Below, piece by piece: positions 54,177-62,175 of a stretch of 64,000 nucleotides of DNA. Source of the DNA: G963665495 sp963677785 (GTDB lineage Bacteria > Desulfobacterota > Desulfovibrionia > Desulfovibrionales > Desulfovibrionaceae); NCBI GenBank assembly GCA_963677785.2, contig CAXXDH010000003.1, positions 2,542,001-2,606,000 of the forward strand, given 5' to 3'. How positions within the stretch are numbered: the first letter of the stretch is position 1; every line of letters begins with the position of its first letter. The notes under the pieces were generated by a model that was not told the DNA's origin, did not search any database, and worked only from the letters and a program-made list of their open reading frames with translations. Both the position numbers and the translations under genes were made by a program.

Positions 54177-56141
54177 ATGACAAATAAATATTACGCAAAA
54201 AATACCTTTTTTAACATTCATCACATACTAGTATTCTTTCTAATACTTGTGCTTTTACCCAAATATTTAATTGCAGCTAACGTTGAAGATGTAGCCGAAC
54301 TGAACAAAAATCTAATCAATATAGACTTTGAATCTTATGGATACATATTTGGACAAGAATATTCCGTGTTGTTTTGTTCTCAAAAGTGTCCAAATATATC
54401 AAGAGAGTTGCTATATTATAACAACAAGATTATGTCCAAGTATCAAAAAGCTATCGATAGAATACGAAGCAGATATGGGACAGAGATCGACTTCTCTAAA
54501 TATGATTTAGAATTAGTGAATGAGCTAAAAAAGAAAAATCATTTCTCTTCAATTACATGCGATGACTGCAGTACCTTTATCGCCCAACTTAAATCAAGGT
54601 CTGAAGGCGATATCCCGAATTCAATTCATGCTGGCCTTGCTCGAAACATCCCTGAATATAGAGCACATCCTGAGGTAGAATTCTCAGACGGTATCGTAAA
54701 AGAATGGAAGTCTTCAGATAATAAAAAATTGCTTGGACTTGACGTTTCAATCCTCTACCCCGCGTCTTGGAAGGCTAAAGACGGGAGAGGTCCACATATA
54801 GTCAAAAAATTTACCAGCGATTATGGTTTTGGTCTTGTGACGTTCATGATTCAGGTGCGAGATATTTCAGATCTCGGCATTTCCTATCTGCCGAAAGGGA
54901 GTGCGAAAGAACTTTTAGCTTACATAACAGGATTTACTTCTTCATCCATTCCAGGTTCTCAATTTTTTGGGAGAGGAGAGGTAGTAATTAATAACCATGA
55001 CGCCATATATCTAGAGTTCAACATGGATCAAAAGGCTATGGATAAAACTTTTAAAGCGCAAAGCATCATGTACTATTTTATTGCCGGTGGCAACATAGTA
55101 CAGTTACAAGGCATTGTTGGTTTACCCAAAGCAGAAAATACTTCTACAGAACTCTCAAGACTTTATAAAAAATACAATCCTGTTTTTGTAAAGATGGCAA
55201 ATAGTTTCTACGTGAACAACCAGTTTCAAGTACAACAAAATTATGAATCCAAACCATCGACCTATGTATATGCAGACAAAACAGAAGCCCCCCCAGATAC
55301 AAGTACAGTAAAAAATATTCTTATCTCAGCGTTAGGACTTCTTCTTTTTGCAGGACTTGTTTTTCTTATTTTTTCTAGAATAATAAAAACGCGTCATAGT
55401 AGCAAAACATCACCTACAGCAAAAAACGAGAGCAATATCGATCCCAACACAGGTCTAGCAACCTGCCCCCATTGTGGCAAAACAAACTCCCCTGAGCATA
55501 GCAATTGCTGGAACTGCGCAGAACAGTTAAACTTGAAGATCTCATCACCAGCCCCCACATACGACGTGATCGGCGAGATAAAAAAGATCGCCATTAAATA
55601 CCAAGAAAAATCCATACCCATTTCAGAGGCCGTCAATGGCATTTTATACGCCTACTACAAGTATCTTAATGGTCCGATAGACGAAGAGACATTAAGGAAA
55701 CTCCTTAATAATCTCAACGGACTACATAAGAGACAACTGGTAGATGATGAGACTTTAAAAAAGTATCGACTGTTGATCGAGTCTAAGCTACGAGATTTTA
55801 ACTCACCATCACCGGAAACCCGCCAGCAGCATGAAATCCACGAAGAATCGTATGAATCAGAAGATGAAGCTCAGAAAAGTGATAAAGCAAAAATATTCTG
55901 GACGATCAGTGCTTTTACTGTGTTTGGGGTTCTATTGCTTGCGCTCGGGGGGCACAACATTGGAGGCATACAAAATTTTGTTACAGCAATTGCGGGAATA
56001 TTCGTATGGCTCTTTGTGTTACTTATTATATCTAGCATAGTTTGTGTTGCTATAAAAAAGCAGGTTCCCTACCTCGCGCTAGCTATAGCCGCTGGAATAT
56101 TAAATTCGGCTATGATCTTTTTCTCAATTTTTGCAAAATGA
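54177..56141 (+). CDS. Cargo membrane protein with zinc ribbon, unbroken copy
   Basis: A 654-aa protein. It has a signal peptide (about 14-34), a periplasmic part with two C-x2-C-type pairs (CSQKC near 67, CDDC near 124), a PsbP-like beta segment (about 195-345), one membrane span (about 385-408), a zinc ribbon CPHCGKTNSPEHSNCWNC (about 434-451), a helical segment (about 465-545), and a C-terminal module with three spans (about 575-650). The first 435 residues differ from the element 1 copy at only about four positions, while the end is unrelated. It is AT-rich and flanked by an RHH regulator and a Doc/AbrB pair. Function unknown; an envelope-spanning sensor or effector carried as cargo is an inference. 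Confidence 0.75.
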   Translation: MTNKYYAKNTFFNIHHILVFFLILVLLPKYLIAANVEDVAELNKNLINIDFESYGYIFGQEYSVLFCSQKCPNISRELLYYNNKIMSKYQKAIDRIRSRYGTEIDFSKYDLELVNELKKKNHFSSITCDDCSTFIAQLKSRSEGDIPNSIHAGLARNIPEYRAHPEVEFSDGIVKEWKSSDNKKLLGLDVSILYPASWKAKDGRGPHIVKKFTSDYGFGLVTFMIQVRDISDLGISYLPKGSAKELLAYITGFTSSSIPGSQFFGRGEVVINNHDAIYLEFNMDQKAMDKTFKAQSIMYYFIAGGNIVQLQGIVGLPKAENTSTELSRLYKKYNPVFVKMANSFYVNNQFQVQQNYESKPSTYVYADKTEAPPDTSTVKNILISALGLLLFAGLVFLIFSRIIKTRHSSKTSPTAKNESNIDPNTGLATCPHCGKTNSPEHSNCWNCAEQLNLKISSPAPTYDVIGEIKKIAIKYQEKSIPISEAVNGILYAYYKYLNGPIDEETLRKLLNNLNGLHKRQLVDDETLKKYRLLIESKLRDFNSPSPETRQQHEIHEESYESEDEAQKSDKAKIFWTISAFTVFGVLLLALGGHNIGGIQNFVTAIAGIFVWLFVLLIISSIVCVAIKKQVPYLALAIAAGILNSAMIFFSIFAK

Positions 56142-56151
56142 TACCGGGGTT

Positions 56152-56361
56152 CTACTCCCCTATTAACTCGTTGCATTTATAACACCGACTGTTCTCAGGG
56201 TGGTTCTGCGCTCCGCACCTTGGGCAAGGGATCAACTTGTTTCTTGGGATCTTCTCGCCTTTTGATTTCCGTTTTGGCAAGTCTCTTCTTATCCACCAGG
56301 CAAGAATAACAAACAAAACCACTTCTATTATTACATGGAGAACTGGAGATCGTGCCCACAC
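56152..56361 (-). CDS. Small membrane protein with zinc ribbon
   Basis: A 69-aa protein from a GTG start: one membrane span (about 8-24), a basic linker and a C-terminal zinc ribbon CPRCGAQNHPENSRCYKC like that of the large cargo protein. It is convergent with the cargo gene, 10 nt from its stop. The shared ribbon suggests the two proteins interact or bind the same partner. Start choice is uncertain. Confidence 0.55.
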   Translation of the reverse strand: MWARSPVLHVIIEVVLFVILAWWIRRDLPKRKSKGEKIPRNKLIPCPRCGAQNHPENSRCYKCNELIGE

Positions 56362-56502
56362 CCATTAAGAGCTGTTCCGCCCTATTACCGCCAGCGGCGG
56401 AAACCGTGATCAAGAGAACAACTCCGACAACTATTTTAGCGATAACCCTTTTGATAACGGCCTCCGTTCAGGACCACGCCCACCTAAACAGCTTTGCATG
56501 CC

Positions 56503-56892
56503 TTACTCGATTGAAGCCGCTTGTTGCTGCAGCCACGCAGAAAATTCGGCTTCCTGCATCTCCCCTTGTGCCAGGGCAAGGACAACTGCTACGGCGTCCG
56601 CCTCTGATGCTATGAGCTGCCAACCATTCAGGGCAAGGAATACGTACGCGGCAAGAAATCCCGTCCGCTTGTTGCCGTCAACGAAAGGATGATTGCGAAC
56701 TATCCCGTATGCGTAGGCTGCGGCGAGATCAAAAACACTCGGATCACCATAACTAAAAAGATTGTGCGGCCTGGCCAGAGCTGAAGACAAAAGCCCCTCA
56801 TCGCGCAAGCCCTCACTTCCTCCGTGTTCGGCGAGCTGCTCGTCATGGAGAGCAAGAACAACTGCTTCTTTGAGCCAGCGCCATGTGGTCAT
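56503..56892 (-). CDS. doc: Doc-type toxin, element 2 copy
   Basis: A 129-aa Doc/Fic toxin with HPFVDGNKRTG, nearly identical to 47625-48014 (a few substitutions such as IIRN to IVRN). Two active copies of the same system would cross-neutralise. Confidence 0.93.
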   Translation of the reverse strand: MTTWRWLKEAVVLALHDEQLAEHGGSEGLRDEGLLSSALARPHNLFSYGDPSVFDLAAAYAYGIVRNHPFVDGNKRTGFLAAYVFLALNGWQLIASEADAVAVVLALAQGEMQEAEFSAWLQQQAASIE

Positions 56893-57110
56893 TTCGCCAG
56901 TTCCCGGAGAGTATTCCGATAGCGCGTCATGCCTTCGCGGGCTATCTCCATCTGTTCCGCAAACTCAGGGTCATATGCTGTAATTGCGTACCCGTCCGGC
57001 GTCTCTGTCAGGAAAACGCTGTCGCCGGGTTTTATCTTGAGATGGGCAGTAGCTTCCTTAGGAAGAATCACTCCTGTGGAATTGCCGATTTTTGTTACTG
57101 TCGCTTTCAT
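56889..57110 (-). CDS. AbrB/MazE-type antitoxin, element 2 copy
   Basis: A 73-aa antitoxin identical in sequence to the element 1 copy, with AGGAGG before the ATG and a 4-nt overlap with doc. Confidence 0.9.
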   Translation of the reverse strand: MKATVTKIGNSTGVILPKEATAHLKIKPGDSVFLTETPDGYAITAYDPEFAEQMEIAREGMTRYRNTLRELAK

Positions 57111-57263
57111 GATAGCTGCCTCCTGTTAGAACATATATTAAAACAGAAAGGAATCTGTTTCAAGAATCGATTCCGCCAAAAACGAACGCTTTTCGATTTG
57201 ATGACAAGGATTCTCCTTGATGCTTTTGACGATATCATCTTATTTTCTATATTAATATCCAAG

Positions 57264-57352
57264 TGGCGTTAGTGGCATGAGAAAATAAAACGTCACGCCC
57301 GGAAAGCCCCGTGTTTACAGGGCTGGTGACGTTTATGACGTTTGTGACGTTT
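57264..57352 (-). repeat. ACGTCAC array, right-end remnant of element 2
   Basis: One unit survives, with GTGGCGT/GTGGCAT variants at its start, then ACGTCAC, then GTGACGT-type copies. The second unit and the integrase are gone. Confidence 0.75.
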
Positions 57353-57432
57353 TGCATAGGGTAAATATGAAAATATTGCCCTCTTACTCTCTTTCATCCT
57401 CCTGAAAGAGGAATTGGTAATCATGTCTCTAA

Positions 57433-58644
57433 GGAACCGCTGATTTAATCCTGTTTTATGATCGTCAACCGACTGATTTTCCATTATAGTCCCCTCATCC
57501 ATGGGAGGAATTCATGAAACAGCTCAGTTTTAGTGACGTCGAATACAGTTTGCGCAAACGGATGACAAAACTTGAAAATTTTTGCGGGCTATGGATGAGT
57601 TCATCCCCTGGGAAGAATGGGTGTCCTACATTGAGCCTTACTACCCGAGGGGTCGGCGCGGACGTCCGCCCATGGGCATCGAAAAAATGCTGCGCATGTA
57701 CCTTTTACAGTGCTGGTTCAACCTTTCGGATGAAGGCGTGGAAGATGCCATTTATGCAGCTACGCTTTGCGCTGGTTCATGAAAATCAATTTTGTCGACG
57801 AACAGGTGCCGGATGCCACAACGTTGCTCAAGTTTCGGCATTTGTTGGAAGAACACAATATTGCCAAGGTTTTTTTCCAGGCATTTACCTCCACGCTTGA
57901 AAAGTGCGGTTATCTGATGTGCGGCGGCAGCATTGTGGATGCCACGCTCATTCAGGCTCCGAGCTCGACCAAAAATGAAAAGAAAGAGCGTGATCCCGAG
58001 ATGCACCAGACCAAAAAAGGCAACCAGTATTATTTCGGCATGAAGTCCCACATTGGCGTGGACGCGGGCAGCGGCTATGTACACAGCCTGGAAACCACTG
58101 CCGCCAATGTTCATGACATAAAGATGGCATCACGCCTCCTGCGTGAAGACGATGAGGTGGTCTACGGGGATGCGGGCTACATTGGCATTGAAAAGCGAGA
58201 GGAAATAGCCGGTAATGAGCATTTTTGCTCCATTGACTACCGAATCAATCGGCGAGTGGGGAGCGTGCAGAAGGTTCCTGACTATCTGCCCAATTGGGAG
58301 AAACAAATCGAGCGGCGCAAATCCTCGGTCCGTTGCAAGGTGGAGCACCCGTTCCTGATCGTCAAACGCTTCTTTGGGTACAGCAAGGCAGTCTACCGTG
58401 GCCTAGCTAAAAATACGCACCGGTTGCATATGCTGTTCACCAGCGCGAACATCTTGATGTGTATCCGGGCTGGCAGGCCACTGCCAGCCTGAGGAGACGT
58501 GCGCCCTCTTCCGGATAAAAGGGCGTTATTCATATAAAATAACAGTAAAAATCGAGGAAAATTTGACAAAAAAGGACTCCCGACTCTGAATTTTTGAAAA
58601 TATTCGGCGACAAGTTCAGGAGAGCTTTATTGATCAGTGCTTCC
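57433..58644 (+). mobile_element. IS5-family element
   Basis: Terminal repeats GGAACCGCTGATTTAA and (complement) GGAAGCACTGATCAA, with CTAA on both sides, the usual IS5-type target. Right of it the sequence does not resume element 2 but enters a MITE-like sequence. Confidence 0.85.
57514..58492 (+). pseudogene. IS5-family transposase, two frameshifts
   Basis: Three frames (57514 onward, 57582-57782, 57767-58492) together spell one IS5 transposase: MKQLSFSDVEYSLRKRMTK, FIPWEEW...RGRRGRPP, and then MRWFMKINF...VDATLI...DAGYIG...RRKSSVRCKVEHPF. Small indels near 57575 and 57765 break it. The DDE residues survive in the pieces, but no single protein contains all. Confidence 0.85.
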
Positions 58645-58712
58645 CTAAATTCTTTTCGTCGCGTGTTTGAGCAAGAATTTCACATGCGAGGCTGAAGAAA
58701 AAAAGGGCGTCG
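58645..58712 (+). repeat. Truncated MITE-like sequence beside the IS5 element
   Basis: Matches the left part of the MITE at 59326 (ATTCTTTTC-TCGCG, GAGCAAGAATTTCA, AGGCTGAAGAAAAA). Its outer end is missing, replaced by the IS5 element. Confidence 0.65.
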
Positions 58713-58806
58713 GTCCGCAAGCTGTCCATGCTGAACCGGCTGAATCTGAATTCTCTTCAAGGACAGCCTTTCGAAATCGGCATCACGCGCGGCACGCAGT
58801 CACGGC

Positions 58807-59166
58807 TTATTTTTCCGGAAGGGGTAAATTGTGCTGCCTTAGAAAGGACAGCTTGTCCCAATAGCCTCGCTGAAAGATGATTTTGTCGTTACGTATGTGG
58901 AAAAAGCCGCAGCCGCGAAGTCCCAGCGGATCTTTCCATTCCAGTATGGCCCATTCGCCGTCTTCAAACAGATTTTCCACAATACAGGTCATTTCTGCTT
59001 GGGCGAATTCCCGGCGGAACATTGTTTCGATGGCTTCCTTGCCCTCCACAGGCGTTTGCGCCACCTGGTGATTGACCGCCGCATCGGCATAGAATGAGGC
59101 CAACGATGCGATATCGCCGTTGTTGAAGGCTTCCACCCAGCGTGCGACGAGTTCTTTCGGGCGCAT
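58807..59166 (-). CDS. SnoaL-like (NTF2-fold) protein
   Basis: A 119-aa protein with the SnoaL-like polyketide cyclase/NTF2 plan: an N-terminal helix pair (ELVARWVEAFNNGDIASLASFY), then a curved sheet with EWAILEWKDP and a Q-R-GYWD ending. Such proteins bind or isomerise small molecules. The start has GGAG upstream. It stands alone; substrate unknown. Confidence 0.85.
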   Translation of the reverse strand: MRPKELVARWVEAFNNGDIASLASFYADAAVNHQVAQTPVEGKEAIETMFRREFAQAEMTCIVENLFEDGEWAILEWKDPLGLRGCGFFHIRNDKIIFQRGYWDKLSFLRQHNLPLPEK

Positions 59167-59325
59167 ACAATCTCCTGTTGCGAGGCTGCTTTATTATTCA
59201 ACAATACGCTGCGTAAGATAATAGCTTTGATTGTTCCAGAAGAAAAGATCAATTGGAAAGAATTGATGCTGTTCGGAGTGTGTACGCGTTAATCAAGCAA
59301 GGGCAGGAATGATGACCATTTTTTT
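59167..59325. other. Intergenic region
   Basis: AT-rich, with no gene; it probably contains the SnoaL-like gene promoter. A T-run (59319-59325) borders the MITE. Confidence 0.4.
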
Positions 59326-59499
59326 AGGGCGTGTCTGAATTCTTTTCATCGCGAGTTTGAGCAAGAATTTCAACAGGCAAGGCTGAAGAAAAAAGGGCCG
59401 CAGGCGTAGTGCGGCTGCGTCAAGGGGCTTTTTTTTTGAAAACGCGGCATGGTGGAATTCTGGCCAAACGCAGCGGAAAAGAATTAAGAAACACGCCCT
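59326..59499. mobile_element. MITE-like element
   Basis: 174 bp with terminal inverted repeats AGGGCGTGTCTGAATTC / complement AGGGCGTGTTTCTTAATTC. No coding capacity. A related truncated copy borders the IS5 element at 58645. Confidence 0.7.
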
Positions 59500-59578
59500 G
59501 ACTGCGAGTCCATTGGACAGGCAGATTTTCAATAGAGTGTTTTTGTTCTTGACTCTGATTGTGATTTTTTGACCTGAA

Positions 59579-59608
59579 AGGCCGGGGATGGCAAACCGCC
59601 CCCGGCCT
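59579..59608 (-). terminator. Stem-loop terminator of the DUF2087 gene
   Basis: AGGCCGGGG pairs with CCCCGGCCT around an 11-12-nt loop, 23 nt past the stop. The T-tract on the minus strand is short. Confidence 0.55.
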
Positions 59609-59630
59609 CGGTATTTTCTGAAACGCTTGC

Positions 59631-60164
59631 TTATGAGCGCAATTTTTCCAGCAGGGCCGCGGCGTCATCCGGAGGCCGCAGTTCGAGCCGCTTGTATTGC
59701 CTGCCGTCCGGCGTACGTTGCATCATGTTGTTGTCCACCAGTTCGCGCCGCAGCAGCGCGTGATCGCCGAAGAGGTGGAGCTCGTTGAGCAGGGCGTTGA
59801 TTTCCTTTTCCGTAAAGGTCTTACGCGCCGGAATGCGCGACCAGATGATCCACAAGCAGAGCATCCGCTGGCTGTACTTGCCGGGCCAGCGCACAAGTTT
59901 GCCCTGATCGTCGAAATAGCGCGTCAGTTTGTGGACAAGCTTATAATTGATAGCGGGCTGCGCGGCTTTGGGGGCTGCCAGCCGCTCCATGGCGTCGGTC
60001 TGGGCCTTGAGGTGCTGAAAATTGCGGTACCCTCCGGCTTTGGCCAGCAGGTTCAGCATTTCCAGATGGCTGGGGAGTTGTTCCAGACCGTCCAGCGAAC
60101 GGCGCAGGGATTTGGCAAAAGCTGAAACATCGCCCACATGCAGGGGCAGACTGGTTCTGGACAT
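59631..60164 (-). CDS. DUF2087-domain protein
   Basis: A 177-aa protein. The N-terminal half (VGDVSAFAKSLRRSL, HLEMLNLLAKAGGYRNFQHLK) is a helical region seen before DUF2087. The C-terminal DUF2087 (about 85-165) has GKLVRWPGKYSQRMLCLWIIW, FTEKEINALLNE and LRRELVDNNMM-RTPDGRQYKR, a winged-helix-like fold. It is a likely DNA-binding regulator; target unknown. It diverges from the FNR-box gene at 60556. Confidence 0.82.
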   Translation of the reverse strand: MSRTSLPLHVGDVSAFAKSLRRSLDGLEQLPSHLEMLNLLAKAGGYRNFQHLKAQTDAMERLAAPKAAQPAINYKLVHKLTRYFDDQGKLVRWPGKYSQRMLCLWIIWSRIPARKTFTEKEINALLNELHLFGDHALLRRELVDNNMMQRTPDGRQYKRLELRPPDDAAALLEKLRS

Positions 60165-60424
60165 GGCTTATCCTCGTATTCGGGCCTACCAGGAAAAACT
60201 GGATTGCCGGTGGTCGCCGACTTCCGACCCGGCACGCGGATAAGGTGTCGAATGGAATACGTGATGGCAGGTTTAGCTCCCCTTGCGGGGCGGCGACGCC
60301 TGGGTGAACTGCCGACCAGTTCCGATTTCTATGCGAAGTTGCTGCGCGGTGCAAGGAAAAAACGTTTGCAACAGCGAAGAAATAACAAATTTCAGCTTAT
60401 AAAAAACGGTTTATGTGTATTCTG

Positions 60425-60465
60425 TTGATCAGGATCAATGCGTTGCTTTGTACGTCCTGTACGAT
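60425..60465 (+). promoter_or_regulatory. FNR-type box with class II promoter
   Basis: TTGAT-CAGG-ATCAA (60425-60438) is a perfect FNR-box dyad. A TACGAT -10 lies at 60460-60465, which puts the box centre about 41 nt before the predicted start site. It reads toward 60556. The rest of the 60165-60555 gap shows no gene. Confidence 0.6.
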
Positions 60466-60555
60466 GAACCTCAAGAACAGTGTTGCTTGAAGCCCTATGC
60501 GTGAAAGCCTCTCACGAAATCACAACGTCCGTGCAAACGTAAGGAGGAGAAAGAC

Positions 60556-60873
60556 ATGGGAGTACGGGGAAACACCAGGCAGGAGAAGAAGATTGAAGGT
60601 ATGGTCGCCATAGTGGAGCAACTCCATCCCGGCTTGAACCAGCTCTCGGCAAAAGGCGTTTTTCGTCTGGCCATCGCGGATACGCTCAAGGAGTGGCATT
60701 TGAGCGATTGGAAGGGATTGGCGACCCGGCCGGCAGGCGTACGCGAAAAGTTTTTTGCGGCCATGAGCGGCAATGCCGCCGCGCATCTCGAACGGATAGG
60801 GTTTCCTGCCGAAAAGAAAAAGCTGCTGGAGCATCGGCTTCAGGAATTCAATACGGGCTTTTTGAACAGCTGA
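60556..60873 (+). CDS. Small hypothetical protein behind FNR-type promoter
   Basis: A 105-aa helical protein, basic at both ends, with AAGGAGG 11 nt before ATG. No membrane span or metal motif. I do not recognise the family. The FNR-type box suggests expression tied to oxygen or nitrosative state. Confidence 0.6.
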   Translation: MGVRGNTRQEKKIEGMVAIVEQLHPGLNQLSAKGVFRLAIADTLKEWHLSDWKGLATRPAGVREKFFAAMSGNAAAHLERIGFPAEKKKLLEHRLQEFNTGFLNS

Positions 60874-61064
60874 AAGCCGCGGCTTGTCTACGCCGTGACA
60901 GAGGTCTGCCGGGCGGCCCGCATCATTTCCTGATCAGCGTTGCCTCGAACAGTCAATGCGTTCGCCGCAATTTGTCGGGCGCATGCCTTGCTCCTTGCCT
61001 CCATCAGGAGTACACAACCCCAATACCGGGGCGCTACGGCCCGGCAGCATGCTTGGAGTCATCC
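60874..61064. other. Intergenic region before the BKACE gene
   Basis: 191 bp. An upstream frame is open through here, but it has no ribosome binding site and non-coding composition. No promoter or terminator is clear. Confidence 0.4.
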
Positions 61065-61940
61065 GTGAATCAGGAAGTCATCATCACCTGCGCCGTAACC
61101 GGCGCCAGCGATACTGTTTTGAAAAATCCGGCCGTACCGGTCACTCCGGCGCAGATCGCCGCGGCGGTTCTGCAAGCCAGAGCCGCGGGCGCCGCCGTGG
61201 CCCATGTCCACGTTCGCGATCCGGAAACCGGCAAAACCAGCATGAATCCGCGATTGTACCGCGAGGTTGTGGACCGGATCAGGGACTCGGGCTCGGATGT
61301 CATCCTGAACATCACGGCCGGCATGGGCGGATATTTTGTTCCGGACGACGGCAATCCGCGCCTGCCCGCCGCGGGCACGGACCTGGCGCCGTCCACGGAC
61401 CGGGTGGGGCATATCCTCGAGCTGGCGCCCGAAATCTGCACCCTGGATTGCGGCACCATGAATGTCTGCGAGTACGCCTATTTGGCCACGCTCAAACAGC
61501 TGCGCGTCATGGCCGGACTCATCCGTGACGCCGGGGTCAAGCCGGAAATCGAAGTCTTCGAACTGGGCCACATCTGGATGGCCAAAAAACTTATTTCCGA
61601 AGGACTGCTCAAAAGTCCGGCCCTGTTTCAGCTCTGCATGGGCGTCCCCTACGGCGCGCCCGCGGATCCCGAGTGCATGCTGGCCATGCGCAACCAGCTG
61701 CCGCCGGATTCCCTGTGGTCCGGGTTCTCCATCGGCTTCAACCAGTTTCCCTTTGCCGCGCAATCCCTGCTCCTGGGCGGCAACATCCGCGTGGGGCTCG
61801 AAGACAACCTCTACCTGAGCAAAGGCCGGCTGGCGGACAACAAACAGCTGGTGGAAAAGGCCGTGGAACTCGTCACGCTCCTGGGCGGCGGCGTGGCCGG
61901 CCCCGAACGCGCCAGGGAGATTCTGGGACTGGCCGGTTGA
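61065..61940 (+). CDS. BKACE family enzyme (DUF849, 3-keto-5-aminohexanoate cleavage type)
   Basis: A 291-aa TIM-barrel enzyme that condenses a beta-keto acid with acetyl-CoA to give acetoacetate and a CoA thioester. It has CAVTGA near the N-terminus, the zinc-type HVHVRD (about 47-52), the ITAGMGG and DCGTMN strands, FELGH (about 167) and a C-terminal GLEDN, all BKACE hallmarks. I choose GTG 61065 (TGGAG upstream), which gives the family's usual length; an open frame from 60693 adds 124 non-coding-like residues. Substrate is not fixed by sequence. Confidence 0.88.
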   Translation: MNQEVIITCAVTGASDTVLKNPAVPVTPAQIAAAVLQARAAGAAVAHVHVRDPETGKTSMNPRLYREVVDRIRDSGSDVILNITAGMGGYFVPDDGNPRLPAAGTDLAPSTDRVGHILELAPEICTLDCGTMNVCEYAYLATLKQLRVMAGLIRDAGVKPEIEVFELGHIWMAKKLISEGLLKSPALFQLCMGVPYGAPADPECMLAMRNQLPPDSLWSGFSIGFNQFPFAAQSLLLGGNIRVGLEDNLYLSKGRLADNKQLVEKAVELVTLLGGGVAGPERAREILGLAG

Positions 61941-61990
61941 AGAAGCCCTCCGTTGCGCTCGAAGCTTCGAACCGGGTACTTTTTCCCCTC

Positions 61991-62019
61991 TTGACACCTT
62001 TCCGCAGCTCATCTATTTG
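61991..62019 (+). promoter_or_regulatory. Candidate promoter of riboswitch-glyA
   Basis: TTGACA, 17 nt, TATTTG, directly upstream of the riboswitch. Confidence 0.5.
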
Positions 62020-62040
62020 AAGGACAGTCACAAGACATCT

Positions 62041-62115
62041 CCCCTGCAACTGGCGACTTGACGTGGAATCAACCACGGGGAAGCAGGCGGAGAGCATCAG
62101 CCGCTCGCCTGGGCC
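62041..62115 (+). ncRNA. ZTP (pfl motif) riboswitch
   Basis: Shows the two conserved blocks of the class: the CTGGCGACTTGACGTGG-type internal loop with the ACCACGGGGAAGCAGG strand, and after a linker the CCGCTCGCCTGGGC pseudoknot hairpin. P1 pairs CCTGC (62043-62047) with GCAGG (62083-62087). It senses ZTP/ZMP, the signal of 10-formyl-THF shortage, and switches on one-carbon genes; glyA is a known target. Downstream hairpins at about 62115-62134 and 62145-62159 could form the expression platform before AGGAGG. Confidence 0.88.
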
Positions 62116-62175
62116 GCACCGCATCCGCGGTGTGCTTCCACAACCCCCGCAATACGGGGAACAAGGAGGCTGCCC

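Noticed and set aside
62041..62115. THF riboswitch instead of ZTP
   Set aside because: The GCCTGGGC pseudoknot and ACCACGGGG block are diagnostic for the pfl/ZTP class and are not part of THF motifs.
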